Positions 43,011 through 52,054 of a stretch of 64,000 bases of DNA are shown here, in pieces. Below the pieces are notes generated by a model. The model was not told the DNA's origin. It worked only from the letters and a program-made list of their open reading frames with translations, and did not search any database. Position 1 is the first letter of the stretch. Each line of letters starts with the position of its first letter. Made by a program: the position numbers and the translations under genes. Origin of the DNA: an uncultured Flavobacteriales bacterium (lineage in GTDB: Bacteria; Bacteroidota; Bacteroidia; Flavobacteriales_D; Crocinitomicaceae); assembly GCA_903939755.1 (NCBI GenBank), contig CAJAII010000064.1, positions 62,001 through 126,000 on the forward strand. Direction: 5' to 3'.

Positions 43011-43304
43011 TTACATGTGTGAAATACCATCGGGTATATCATAAAAAGTTGGATGACGATACACTTTTGAATTTGCGGGGTCATAAAATGCATCTGCTTC
43101 TGCGGCATCAGAGGCAAAAACATTGTTTGAAGCCACCACCCAAATGGAAATTCCTTCCGAACGTCTCGTATAAACATCACGTGCGTTTTCTACAGCCAAT
43201 TGTGCATCAGAAGCCCTAAGACTACCCACATGTTTATGACTCAACCCTTGTTTACTTCGGATAAAAACTTCCCAAAGTGGCCATTCTTGATCAGACATAC
43301 TCAT
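43011..43304 (-). CDS. paaB: Phenylacetyl-CoA epoxidase subunit PaaB
   Basis: This 97-aa protein has the family pattern WPLWEVFIRSKQGLSHKHVG (about 8-27), HVGSLRASDAQLAVENARDV, YTRRSEGISIWVV (about 46-58), FYDPANSKVYRHPTFYDIP (about 73-91). Length is as in other PaaB. It bridges subunits of the epoxidase complex. Located 14 bases after paaA and 3 bases before paaC. Confidence 0.95.
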   Translation of the reverse strand: MSMSDQEWPLWEVFIRSKQGLSHKHVGSLRASDAQLAVENARDVYTRRSEGISIWVVASNNVFASDAAEADAFYDPANSKVYRHPTFYDIPDGISHM

Positions 43305-43318
43305 CGTTTTAAATTTAC

Positions 43319-44266
43319 TTATTCAGTTACCAGTGCGCTTCTTTTTTTTGCATATGCCATAGCGGCATCCCTTACCCAAGTACCATTTTCTTTCGCTTCC
43401 TTGCGGGCAGCTACCCTTTCTTTATTACAAGGGCCATTGCCATTAACCACTTGCCAAAACTCATCCCAATTAATTGGACTTGTCTCATAATGTTTTGTTT
43501 CATCATTCCAAACGATATTCGGATCTGGAACTGTAAGCCCAATTAATTCAGCTTGTGGAACGGTTGCGTCAACAAACTGCTGTCTTAATTCGTCATTGGT
43601 ATGACGCTTAATCTTCCATTTCATGGATTGCGCAGTATGTTTTGAAGTGGCATCGTTAGGTCCAAACATCATTAAAGCTGGCCACCAAAATCTATTCAAA
43701 GCATCTTGCGCCATTTCTTTTTGAGCAGGAGAACCATTCGCTAAACTCATCATTATTTCAAATCCTTGTCGCTGATGAAAAGATTCTTCTTTACACACGC
43801 GCACCATTGCCCTTGCATATGGACCGTATGAACAGCGACATAATGGAACCTGATTCATGATTGCTGCCCCATCAACCAACCAACCAATAGCGCCCATATC
43901 GGCCCATGACAATGTTGGGTAATTAAAAATAGAGGAGTATTTTGCTCTCCCTTCGTGCAAGTCATCAATAAGTTGTTCTCTATCAGCGCCTAACGTTTCA
44001 GTGGCACTGTAAAGATATAATCCGTGCCCCGCCTCATCTTGTACTTTGGCTAATAAAACGGCCTTTCTGCGTAAATTTGGCGCACGTGTAATCCAGTTAC
44101 CTTCAGGCAACATGCCAACGATTTCCGAATGGGCATGCTGAGAGATTTGCCTAATTAAGGTTTGACGATAATCGTCAGGCATCCAATCTTTAGGCTCAAT
44201 TTTAATTTCATTATCAATTTTGGATTGAAAATTACTTTCTAACAACGCATGAGATGATGGAATCAT
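43319..44266 (-). CDS. paaA: Phenylacetyl-CoA epoxidase catalytic subunit PaaA
   Basis: This 315-aa di-iron subunit hydroxylates/epoxidises the ring of phenylacetyl-CoA with oxygen. The di-iron site is visible as two ExxH motifs: [12 protein letters not shown] (about 75-86) and [12 protein letters not shown] (about 156-167). Other family segments are [37 protein letters not shown] and [11 protein letters not shown]. It is the first gene of paaABCD. Its promoter region is shared with the divergent paaE genes and contains a palindrome. Confidence 0.97.
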   Translation of the reverse strand: MIPSSHALLESNFQSKIDNEIKIEPKDWMPDDYRQTLIRQISQHAHSEIVGMLPEGNWITRAPNLRRKAVLLAKVQDEAGHGLYLYSATETLGADREQLIDDLHEGRAKYSSIFNYPTLSWADMGAIGWLVDGAAIMNQVPLCRCSYGPYARAMVRVCKEESFHQRQGFEIMMSLANGSPAQKEMAQDALNRFWWPALMMFGPNDATSKHTAQSMKWKIKRHTNDELRQQFVDATVPQAELIGLTVPDPNIVWNDETKHYETSPINWDEFWQVVNGNGPCNKERVAARKEAKENGTWVRDAAMAYAKKRSALVTE

Positions 44267-44285
44267 TTTTTACTTATTATTTAGA

Positions 44286-44293
44286 CAAATATA
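44286..44293 (-). promoter_or_regulatory. -7 box of the paaABCD operon
   Basis: Reading leftward, TATATTTG matches TAnnTTTG exactly, 19 bases before the paaA ATG (44266). A TTG at 44319-44317 is 23 bases upstream and falls within the palindrome at 44315-44337. Confidence 0.5.
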
Positions 44294-44314
44294 ATCATTT
44301 ACAATTTTTGAAAT

Positions 44315-44337
44315 AACAATTACTGCTATTAATTGTT
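44315..44337. promoter_or_regulatory. Candidate operator between paaA and paaE
   Basis: AACAATTA (44315-44322) and TAATTGTT (44330-44337) form a perfect 8-bp inverted repeat with a 7-base spacer, a typical dimer-binding site. It lies between the divergent -7 boxes at 44286-44293 and 44371-44378, overlapping the expected -33 position of paaA. The regulator is not identified. Confidence 0.45.
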
Positions 44338-44370
44338 CTTTTCTAGGCTAGTAAAATGTGAAAGTTTACT

Positions 44371-44378
44371 TACTTTTG
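44371..44378 (+). promoter_or_regulatory. -7 box of the paaE gene pair
   Basis: TACTTTTG matches TAnnTTTG and ends 20 bases before the ATG at 44399. No clear -33 TTG is present at the usual distance, so activation may be needed; low certainty. Confidence 0.45.
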
Positions 44379-44398
44379 AAGCGTAAAACAATAAAGGT

Positions 44399-45466
44399 AT
44401 GATCCCAAAATTTCATAAACTTCAGGTTAAATCTGTTTCGAAGCTAACGAAAGATGCCGTATCGATAGAATTTAACGTTCCAAGTGAATTATCAAACGCA
44501 TTTAAATATGTTTCCGGTCAATACCTTACACTAAAAAAACAAATAGACAAACAAGAAATCCGCAGGTCCTATTCATTATGTTCTGCGCCATTCGAAAAAA
44601 AATGGGTGGTAGCGATAAAGCGAGTGGAAAATGGTATTTTTTCAAATTATGCCCTAAATCAATTGAAAAAGGGGGACGAAATTGAAGTAATGCAGCCGAT
44701 GGGTAATTTTCAATTTAATCCTACTGCGAAAAAAAAATCAATCGTGCTATTTGCTGCTGGAAGTGGCATTACCCCAATGATGGCAATACTAAAAACATTG
44801 CTTTCTGAAGAAAAAGAAAGTGATGTCACCTTATTTTATGGCAACAAGGGTTTTTACTCTGTGTTGTTTAGAGAGGAATTAGAAGCTATTAAAAATGCCT
44901 ACATCGGCCGATTTCGGGTTATACACCTCTTTTCTCAAGAAAGCTTAGGTTCTCCAATACAAAAAGGAAGAATTGACAAAGACAAAACAGACAAGCTATT
45001 TTTAGCTTTCCTAAAAAATCAAGAAATTAATGCGGTCTATATTTGTGGTCCGGAACAAATGATATTAGGTGTGAAAGAGAGCTTGATTTCTTCTGGACTT
45101 CCTGAAGAAAAAATTCATTTCGAATTATTTCACGCTGGCTTAAAGAGCGAGCAGAAAGAAGAAGCAAGAACAGAATTGAATTCCATTGCTAGTCAAATTG
45201 AAGTAATTATTGATGGAGACAATATTAAATTCGATTTAGCCTCTGACGGCCTTGCCATTTTAGATGCTGCGCAAGAAGCAGGCGTAGATTTGCCATATGC
45301 CTGCAAAGGAGGCGTTTGTTGCACGTGTAAAGCACGAGTTATAGAAGGTAGTGTAAGAATGGATGTGAATTACGCTTTAGAAAAAGATGAGGTGGAAGCA
45401 GGTTATATTTTAACTTGCCAAGCGCATCCAACAAGTGCAAAAGTTATAGTATCATTTGATGAATAA
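44399..45466 (+). CDS. paaE: PaaE-type ferredoxin reductase (first copy)
   Basis: This 355-aa protein is a flavin/iron-sulfur reductase that passes electrons from NAD(P)H to the PaaABC epoxidase. It has the FAD site RRSYSLCS (about 58-65), the NAD(P)-site AAGSGITPMMAIL (about 118-130) with YICGPEQM, and a C-terminal plant-type 2Fe-2S ferredoxin domain (about 268-355) with CKGGVCCTC (C-x4-C-x2-C) and the fourth Cys in ILTCQAHP. It is divergent from paaA. A second, related copy follows after two bases. Confidence 0.92.
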   Translation: MIPKFHKLQVKSVSKLTKDAVSIEFNVPSELSNAFKYVSGQYLTLKKQIDKQEIRRSYSLCSAPFEKKWVVAIKRVENGIFSNYALNQLKKGDEIEVMQPMGNFQFNPTAKKKSIVLFAAGSGITPMMAILKTLLSEEKESDVTLFYGNKGFYSVLFREELEAIKNAYIGRFRVIHLFSQESLGSPIQKGRIDKDKTDKLFLAFLKNQEINAVYICGPEQMILGVKESLISSGLPEEKIHFELFHAGLKSEQKEEARTELNSIASQIEVIIDGDNIKFDLASDGLAILDAAQEAGVDLPYACKGGVCCTCKARVIEGSVRMDVNYALEKDEVEAGYILTCQAHPTSAKVIVSFDE

Positions 45467-45468
45467 TT

Positions 45469-46524
45469 ATGGGAATATTTAGTTTTAAAAAGAAGAAAAG
45501 CGGTAGCGATTCCAAATGGAATGACTTGCTTGTTACCGATCTTCAAAAAATCAGTAGCGACACTTGTGTTGTTACGTTGGGAATTGAAAATGAAAAAGCA
45601 AGTCTTTTTAACTTTATTCCTGGGCAATACCTGACAATTGAGGTGTCTATTAACGGTGTTGATACACGTCGATCGTATTCAATTTGTAGCGGGCCTTCTG
45701 AAGAATTGAAAATAGCAGTAAAAAGTGTTCCGCAGGGACTGGTTTCGAACTTCATTAATCATGAATTAAAAATTGGGGACACCATTAAATCAATGGCGCC
45801 AGATGGAAACTTCACGTTAAAAGACGAAAAAAATTTAGTTGTATTCGCTTCAGGAAGCGGCATAACCCCTATCGTTTCGATTGCAAAAAGCCTTTCAAAT
45901 GACGCTAACATGCGCTTGTTTTTTGGGAACAAAACGGTTGATGATATATTATTTCATGAAGATTTAAAGCAACTATCACAGGTTCAACTTATCAATTATT
46001 TATCCCGTGAAAGCAATACTGATTTTAATAAAGGCCGACTTGATAAAGCTACTATTACCGAGGAAATAAAATCCGATTTATCCCTACTCAAAGCAGACGC
46101 ATTCCTTTTATGCGGACCGGAGGAGATGATTAAAGATGGCATTGACACGCTAACATTATTTGGTGTAAATCCTGAAAAAATTAAATATGAACTATTTACC
46201 CCTCCCATTTTGCTTCTTAAAGAAGAAACAAAAATTGATTTTAAGGGAGAATGCATCATGGAGGTAACTTTGGATCACGAAACCATTGAAATTAACATGA
46301 AGAATGATAAGCAAACCATCCTTGACGCCGTTGAAAACGCAGGTTTTGACCCTCCTTTTTCTTGTCGTGGGGGCGTTTGTTGTTCATGTAAAGCAAAAAT
46401 CATAGAAGGAGAAGCCACGATGCGTTTGAATTATTCATTAACAGATGAAGAAGTTAAAAATGGGTATATTTTAACTTGTCAAGCTAGGCCCGCATCTGAA
46501 AAGCTAAGTATTAGTTATGATTAA
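45469..46524 (+). CDS. PaaE-type ferredoxin reductase (second, paralogous copy)
   Basis: This 351-aa protein has the same domain order as the upstream gene and aligns over its whole length: FAD site RRSYSICS, nucleotide site ASGSGITPIVSI, LLCGPEEM, and a 2Fe-2S domain with CRGGVCCSC and ILTCQARP. All cofactor ligands are intact, so both copies should be active. It starts two bases after the first copy's stop and overlaps the following SDR gene by 8 bases. Either copy could be the partner of PaaABC; the other may serve a different oxygenase or desaturase. Confidence 0.9.
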   Translation: MGIFSFKKKKSGSDSKWNDLLVTDLQKISSDTCVVTLGIENEKASLFNFIPGQYLTIEVSINGVDTRRSYSICSGPSEELKIAVKSVPQGLVSNFINHELKIGDTIKSMAPDGNFTLKDEKNLVVFASGSGITPIVSIAKSLSNDANMRLFFGNKTVDDILFHEDLKQLSQVQLINYLSRESNTDFNKGRLDKATITEEIKSDLSLLKADAFLLCGPEEMIKDGIDTLTLFGVNPEKIKYELFTPPILLLKEETKIDFKGECIMEVTLDHETIEINMKNDKQTILDAVENAGFDPPFSCRGGVCCSCKAKIIEGEATMRLNYSLTDEEVKNGYILTCQARPASEKLSISYD

Positions 46525-47209
46525 CAGAACGATCGTTGTAACCGGAGCAAGCAGAGGAATTGGCAAAGAAACCGTATTACTTCTCGCTTCAGATTCCAAA
46601 AACACAGTTATTGCCTTGTCGCGAGATTTAGACTTAATGCAACAAAACTTTGCGCATCTTTCCAATGTTAATTCACAAAGATTTGATTTAAACGAAGAAA
46701 TACTTCCACAAGCAGAAAGAATATTTTCCACTATTTCTGAAGTATCGATTTTAATCAATAACGCTGGTTATTTGATAAAAAAACCTTTCAAAGAATTAAC
46801 ACAGCCAGATTTTCAAAAATCATTACAAGTAAATTTTTTGGGCCCTGTAGAATTAATACAATTTTTAACTAGTAGAATGGCGGTTAAGGGAGCACATGTT
46901 GTAAACATAAGTACGATGGGTGCTTTTCAAGGCAGCTCAAAATTTCCTGAATTAATTGCTTATGCCTCTTCCAAGACCGCATTATGTAACTTCACCGAAG
47001 TATTCGCCGAAGAAAACAAAGACGGAAATATTCGCATGAATTGCTTATGCTTAGGCGCTGTCCAGACAGAGATGCTTGCCGAAGCTTTTCCGGGATATTT
47101 GGCTAATACTACCCCAAAAGAAATGGCAAGTTTTGTAGGCGACTTCGCTTTAAACATGGGGCCTTTCTTCAATGGAAAAATCATTCCTGTATCGAATTCT
47201 ACCCCTTAA
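46517..47209 (+). CDS. Classical short-chain dehydrogenase/reductase
   Basis: This 230-aa protein has the classical SDR motifs: TGASRGIG (about 9-16) for the cofactor, NNAG (about 80-83), the catalytic Ser in VVNISTMG and the YASSK motif (Tyr and Lys) near residue 152. It overlaps the second paaE copy by 8 bases, so it is cotranscribed with the electron-transfer genes. A role in reducing or oxidising a pathway intermediate is possible; the sequence does not reveal the substrate. Confidence 0.9.
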   Translation: MINRTIVVTGASRGIGKETVLLLASDSKNTVIALSRDLDLMQQNFAHLSNVNSQRFDLNEEILPQAERIFSTISEVSILINNAGYLIKKPFKELTQPDFQKSLQVNFLGPVELIQFLTSRMAVKGAHVVNISTMGAFQGSSKFPELIAYASSKTALCNFTEVFAEENKDGNIRMNCLCLGAVQTEMLAEAFPGYLANTTPKEMASFVGDFALNMGPFFNGKIIPVSNSTP

Positions 47210-47264
47210 AAAACACATTATAAAGCTTTTTTAAACTCAATTGTTTTTGGTACCTTTACCCTAA

Positions 47265-48266
47265 ATGATACCCAATTTAAAAAAATTCATTTTTTTTCTA
47301 TTTAGTTTATGTATTATAAATGCATGGACCCAAGATATACATTGGTCTCAATTCAACGATAACCAGTTATTTCAGAATCCAGCTAATGCCGGGAATTTTT
47401 ATGGTGATCTGCGCTTAATAGGTAACTTCAAAGACCAATGGCGGAGTGTAACGGTACCATTTTCCACCTTTTCATTTTCAATTGATAAAAATATTAAAAA
47501 ATTAGGCGTTGGATTACTTGCGTTCCATGATCAAGTGGGAGACGGTAAACTTAGCACCATAGAATTACAAGGGAATTTATCCTATCATCTTAAACTAAGC
47601 CCTGATTCTTCCCACAATTTAAAGGGAGGTTTAAACATCGGAATGAATCATCGGCAGGTAAATTGGAATTCTTTTTATTTTGACAGTCAGTTTAACGGCT
47701 ATATATTTAGTGCCGCATTACCAACCAATGAATCGATCCAAACAGATCGAAAAACGAATATTTCCATTGGCGCGGGGGTTTTATACGAATGGGTTAAAAA
47801 TCCACGGTTAAAACTTAACATTGGTGTAAGTGCCTTTAATCTAAATAGGCCGAATCAAGGTTTTTACAATGAAATAATAAAAAGAGATGTGCGCTACAAT
47901 GGGTTTCTTAAAGCAACAATTGCCGTTAAGCCAATGATAGATGTAATTCCGAGTGTTCAATTTTCTTCACAAGGAACCTACCAAGAACTTGTACTTGGAT
48001 CTTCTGTAAAGTATTATTTGCCCTCCAAATCCTTTATTTACCGCGCTGTTTATGCTGGCTTATGGATGAGAAATAAAGACGCCTGTATACTCACTTTAGG
48101 ATATGATCACCAGGACTTATTTGTTGGGTTGAGTTATGATATTAATCTTTCCAAATTACTTCCTGCCAGTAATGCGCGAGGTGGTTTTGAAATCGCGGTA
48201 AGGTATATCATCAATAAGTTTAAACCGAAACGCGTAGATCATCGAGTATGCCCAGATTATATTTAA
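47265..48266 (+). CDS. PorP/SprF family T9SS outer-membrane protein
   Basis: This 333-aa protein has a signal peptide (about 1-21, ending NAWTQ) and the PorP/SprF pattern: DIHWSQFNDNQLFQNPANAG (about 23-42), GNFKDQWRSVTVPFSTFSFS (about 51-70), KLGVGLLAFHDQVGDG, KGGLNIGMNHRQVNW and GVSAFNLNRPN. Family members are outer-membrane barrels that help secrete or attach large T9SS type B adhesins. A TACCTTTA -7-like box lies only 6 bases before the ATG. The next gene overlaps its end by 19 bases, a pairing usual for PorP/SprF with OmpA-like proteins. Confidence 0.92.
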   Translation: MIPNLKKFIFFLFSLCIINAWTQDIHWSQFNDNQLFQNPANAGNFYGDLRLIGNFKDQWRSVTVPFSTFSFSIDKNIKKLGVGLLAFHDQVGDGKLSTIELQGNLSYHLKLSPDSSHNLKGGLNIGMNHRQVNWNSFYFDSQFNGYIFSAALPTNESIQTDRKTNISIGAGVLYEWVKNPRLKLNIGVSAFNLNRPNQGFYNEIIKRDVRYNGFLKATIAVKPMIDVIPSVQFSSQGTYQELVLGSSVKYYLPSKSFIYRAVYAGLWMRNKDACILTLGYDHQDLFVGLSYDINLSKLLPASNARGGFEIAVRYIINKFKPKRVDHRVCPDYI

Positions 48267-50473
48267 CCCTCTTTATTTTATTGGCCATGCCCTTATCACT
48301 TTTGGGCCAAGTAAAGCTAAAGGACTTAGTGCAATTTGCGGACGAACAATACAAAAAAGGCGATTATTACTATGCCATCGATTTTTATAAAAAAGCCATT
48401 GCCATTGATACGAATTCACTGGAATTAAAATGGAAATACGCCGAAACATTAAGAGCCTACAAAAGCTATAAAGAAGCGGAAAAGTTATATGCAGAGATTT
48501 ATGCTAGAGAGGAAGCAGAAATATATCCAGAAAGCATCTTATATCTTGGATTAATGCAAAAGCAAAATGGTAAGTATCAAAAAGCCATGGAAACTTTTAA
48601 ATTGGCGAAAACGCATTACGATGATAAAGAGAGTTATAATTACAAGAAATCGAATCGTGAGGTTGAATCATGTTACTGGGCACTAAAAAATACCAAAGAC
48701 ACTATTGGCCTTCAACAATTTCATGAAAGAATTAATAGTTTTGATGCTGAATTCGGCCACCACTATTCACGTGGCGTATTAATTTTCTCGTCATTGAAAG
48801 CAGATACGACGCATGAAAACGAAGAAGTTTATGGCAGGAATTATACCAATGCTTTGTACTATGTAAACACATCGGATGATTCCATTTCGAAAGCAAAAAA
48901 AATTCTTGGACTTGCTGAAGCCAACGTACATACAGGAAATGCCAATTTTTCAAAAAGTGGTCACTATTTATATTTTAGCATCTGTGAGGACGATGGGTAC
49001 AATTACCGTTGTAAAATTGCTCGGTCGGTTGTAAAGAATGGAGTATACGGAAAAGCCGACACCCTACCTTTCTTAATAAACCATCCTAACTCAAATACAA
49101 CCAACCCAATGGAAGCAGAAATAGATGGTAAAGCCTACCTATTTTTTGCTTCAAATCGGCCAGGAACACGAGGCGCAATGGATATTTGGTATAGCGAAAT
49201 TATTAGCGACACCGAATTCGGAGCCCCCGTCAATCTAAGCGCTATAAACTCTATTGACAATGAGATTTGTCCGTGGTATGACACCATAAAAAATCAATTG
49301 TATTTTTCATCGACATGGCATAATGGATTAGGGGGCTATGATGTTTTTATGTCGAAAAAGATAGGTGAGAAATTTGAAAAACCAATCAACTTAAAACAGC
49401 CGATAAACGGACCCGCAAATGACCTATATTACTTTGAATCTGAGGACAGTATTTTTGTTTCATCCAATCGATTAGGTAGCTTTTCAAAAAAGAACCCAAC
49501 CTGTTGCAGTGACATTTACTTTTCCAAAATCGAACGCCCAATCAACCCGCCAGATTCTACTCCCGTATTAACAAAGCGAATAGACTTTCCTATACGTTTG
49601 TTTTTCAAAAATGACCACCCAAATCCAACAAGTTTATTGGCAACAACGAAATTATCCTACGAAACAACTTACCTCGATTACAAGAAGTCATTTGAGGAAT
49701 ACCTCACAAAGGTAAACGATGACTCAATAAAAATAAATAATGATCGTGAGGTGCGATTAGAAAACTTCTTTTCAAATTCGGTTGACAAAGGCTACAACGA
49801 TTTATTAATGCTAAGTGATTCCATAGAATTACATTTGGCGCAGAAAAAATACGTAACGCTCTTTGTGAAAGGATTTGCAAGTCCTTTACACCAAACTAAC
49901 TATAACATACGCCTATCTAAAAGACGTATTAACAGTTTTTACAACTACCTATCAAGCTACAAAAATGGCTTGTTTAAAAGCGCGCTTGAACTAAATAAAA
50001 ACAACGAGGCACAACTTCAAATTATTGAAATTCCATTTGGTGAGTATGCCGCAAATCAATTAACGAGCGATGATTTTAACGATCAGAAAAACTCCGTTTA
50101 TTCTTATGAAGCGAGTATTGAACGGAAAATTGAAATAATAGGAATGGAGGTCGCCAATGAAAAGCGAGACAGCATGCTTTACATAACGCCATCGATTCTT
50201 TATTTAAATGAAAAGAAAAATACTGTTCAAGAAATCAACTTTTTCATAGAAAATTTGATGGAATCAGAAGTTTTGATAGACACTATCGAAGTTAATTCAC
50301 CTGCGCTAAAAATTACTGAAATACCAACTATGATAGCAGCGAAAAAGGGGCAAAACATAAAATTGCAATTTACACAACCAAAAGAAAAAGGCTTGTATTT
50401 ATTTACCATAGATATTAAGGTGCGCGGTATCAAAATGCCCATTCGCGCATACGCTAGTATTGAGATAAAATAA
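48248..50473 (+). CDS. TPR-PD40-OmpA-like protein, PorE-related
   Basis: This 741-aa protein has a signal peptide (MPRLYLTLFILLAMPLSLLGQ), TPR helices (about 25-140: GDYYYAIDFYKKAIAIDTNS, YKEAEKLYAEIY), a PD40/WD40-like propeller (about 185-415: FSKSGHYLYFSICEDDG, AYLFFASNRPGTRGAMDIWY, QLYFSSTWHNGLGGYDVFMS), a divergent OmpA-like domain (about 500-630: VTLFVKGFASPLHQTNYNIR, LSKRRINSFYNYL) and a C-terminal beta-sandwich (about 650-741). In the OmpA domain the Asp that contacts diaminopimelate in GHTD-type proteins is replaced (GFASPL). It resembles the periplasmic T9SS protein PorE in domain types. Its start overlaps the PorP/SprF gene by 19 bases. Confidence 0.87.
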   Translation: MPRLYLTLFILLAMPLSLLGQVKLKDLVQFADEQYKKGDYYYAIDFYKKAIAIDTNSLELKWKYAETLRAYKSYKEAEKLYAEIYAREEAEIYPESILYLGLMQKQNGKYQKAMETFKLAKTHYDDKESYNYKKSNREVESCYWALKNTKDTIGLQQFHERINSFDAEFGHHYSRGVLIFSSLKADTTHENEEVYGRNYTNALYYVNTSDDSISKAKKILGLAEANVHTGNANFSKSGHYLYFSICEDDGYNYRCKIARSVVKNGVYGKADTLPFLINHPNSNTTNPMEAEIDGKAYLFFASNRPGTRGAMDIWYSEIISDTEFGAPVNLSAINSIDNEICPWYDTIKNQLYFSSTWHNGLGGYDVFMSKKIGEKFEKPINLKQPINGPANDLYYFESEDSIFVSSNRLGSFSKKNPTCCSDIYFSKIERPINPPDSTPVLTKRIDFPIRLFFKNDHPNPTSLLATTKLSYETTYLDYKKSFEEYLTKVNDDSIKINNDREVRLENFFSNSVDKGYNDLLMLSDSIELHLAQKKYVTLFVKGFASPLHQTNYNIRLSKRRINSFYNYLSSYKNGLFKSALELNKNNEAQLQIIEIPFGEYAANQLTSDDFNDQKNSVYSYEASIERKIEIIGMEVANEKRDSMLYITPSILYLNEKKNTVQEINFFIENLMESEVLIDTIEVNSPALKITEIPTMIAAKKGQNIKLQFTQPKEKGLYLFTIDIKVRGIKMPIRAYASIEIK

Positions 50474-50550
50474 TCGATCATTGTCTATTTCAATTTTCGT
50501 AAATCAATCAATAGGATTTGTATCTTCGCTAAAAAATTTAGAACCGTAAA

Positions 50551-51639
50551 ATGACCGTTCCTACCCAAAGGTTGTATTTTATAGATATTGCAAGGTCCAT
50601 AGCAATCTTACTAATGCTAGAAGGTCATTTTATTGACGATACATTAATGGCCATCTATCGGGATCCCGATAATTTTTATTACTCATCGTGGTTGTACCTA
50701 AGAGGATTCACATCACCCACCTTTTTAACTATAACAGGCGTTGTCTTCACCTTCTTATTGATTGGTAAAAATGAGGAGGTGTACTCAAAAAATATTCGCG
50801 TAAAAAAAGGATTTAAACGAAGTGTTGAATTAATTTTTTGGGGATATTTACTAGAATATTATTCCTTTCATGTATTACAATGCATTGGATTTGGCATTCT
50901 AACCATCCTATTACTTTATGGATTATATAAACTTGTTAAAATAATTCCTTTATGGATTTACTTTTTTATGGCAGGAGTGGGTATTTTTTCAACCTATGCA
51001 TTTTTCGCTAAACTTCAAGGAACTACTAACTATTGGCCTCACAATATGCCTTCTTTTGTACAAAATATGTTTTACGGCAAATTTTCTGTCTTTCCCATAT
51101 TACCAAAAATGGGGTACACAATGTTCGGAGCAATGTTTGGTGTTCTTTTACATACCTTTCAGCATAAAGTAAAGTCATGGATGTTTATACTTATCACCTT
51201 TTTTACAGGTCTTTTTATGTACATCTACATTAAAGACGTTTTGCTTATCTTCGATGCTAGTTTTAGTACAAGTTACTATCATTTTTACAGCTTTGATTGG
51301 TTATACAAATGTTTAGGAGTTGTATTAATGTTTTTTGCATTTTTGATCATTGTAGAAAAACTATTCGATATAAAACAATCCTTATTTTTAAAGATTGGTC
51401 AAAACACCTTAACCATTTATATTCTACATAACGTCCTATTGTACGGAGCAATTACGGGCATTGGAATTCATACATTTCTAGAAAGAAAAATAAGCGTATG
51501 GTATATAATTCCTTCTACCATTTTATTCCTCGTCACTTTTATCCTTTTGATTAAATACCTTGATTTTTTCAAAACGAAATTAGCCTTTATTTTGGTGCCT
51601 ATCAAAACTAAAATGAACGTACTATTCGGGATAAAATAA
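50551..51639 (+). CDS. Integral membrane acyltransferase-like protein (HGSNAT/DUF1624-like)
   Basis: This 362-aa protein has about ten membrane segments. The N-terminus RLYFIDIARSIAILLMLEGH (about 7-26) with the Asp and His, followed by RGFTSPTFLTITGVVFTFLL (about 51-70), is typical of the heparan-alpha-glucosaminide N-acetyltransferase-like and acyltransferase-3-related families in Bacteroidota. FLKIGQNTLTIYILHNVLLY near residue 290 is the conserved C-terminal part. A TATCTTCG -7-like box is at 50521-50528. Substrate unknown; it may acylate a surface glycan or lipid. It converges on the HIT gene. Confidence 0.8.
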   Translation: MTVPTQRLYFIDIARSIAILLMLEGHFIDDTLMAIYRDPDNFYYSSWLYLRGFTSPTFLTITGVVFTFLLIGKNEEVYSKNIRVKKGFKRSVELIFWGYLLEYYSFHVLQCIGFGILTILLLYGLYKLVKIIPLWIYFFMAGVGIFSTYAFFAKLQGTTNYWPHNMPSFVQNMFYGKFSVFPILPKMGYTMFGAMFGVLLHTFQHKVKSWMFILITFFTGLFMYIYIKDVLLIFDASFSTSYYHFYSFDWLYKCLGVVLMFFAFLIIVEKLFDIKQSLFLKIGQNTLTIYILHNVLLYGAITGIGIHTFLERKISVWYIIPSTILFLVTFILLIKYLDFFKTKLAFILVPIKTKMNVLFGIK

Positions 51640-51667
51640 GGTACATCTAGAAGTGCTCGAAGCTTGT

Positions 51668-52054
51668 TTATTCCCTAAGTAGCCGGTGAGTTTCTTGCAA
51701 CTGGTCTAGCGATAATTTCAATTTTGGACGTGTGAAATTAAGGTCATCTGCTGAAGAAATAGGGACTAAATGAATGTGAACATGCGGAACTTCAAGACCT
51801 ATAATACTCAAACCAATTTTCTCACATTCAATTTTAGATTTTATTATTGCCGAGACTTTTTTTGAAAAGACTAGCATTCGTCCTAACACGTCATCATCCA
51901 AATCAAAAATGTAGTCGATTTCAATTTTATATATTACTAGCACGTGTCCAATAACTAAGGGATTAATGTCTAATATCGCTAGGAATTCTTCGTCCTCCAA
52001 AACACGAAAGCTAGGTATTTCTCCAATAATAATTTTAGAAAAAATACTAGGCAT
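51668..52054 (-). CDS. HIT family nucleotide-binding protein
   Basis: This 128-aa protein has the histidine-triad motif VPHVHIHLVP (about 95-104) and the N-terminal KIIIGEIPSFRVLEDEEFLA typical of Hint-like hydrolases. Such proteins hydrolyse nucleoside phosphoramidates or acyl-adenylates. Its ATG shares one base with the stop of greA, a gene order found widely in Bacteroidota, so the two are cotranscribed. Confidence 0.95.
   Translation of the reverse strand: MPSIFSKIIIGEIPSFRVLEDEEFLAILDINPLVIGHVLVIYKIEIDYIFDLDDDVLGRMLVFSKKVSAIIKSKIECEKIGLSIIGLEVPHVHIHLVPISSADDLNFTRPKLKLSLDQLQETHRLLRE

Noticed and set aside
47206-47234. Terminator after the SDR gene (TTAAAAAA with TTTTTTAA)
   Set aside because: The stem is made only of A-T pairs and overlaps the promoter region of the next gene; too weak to call.
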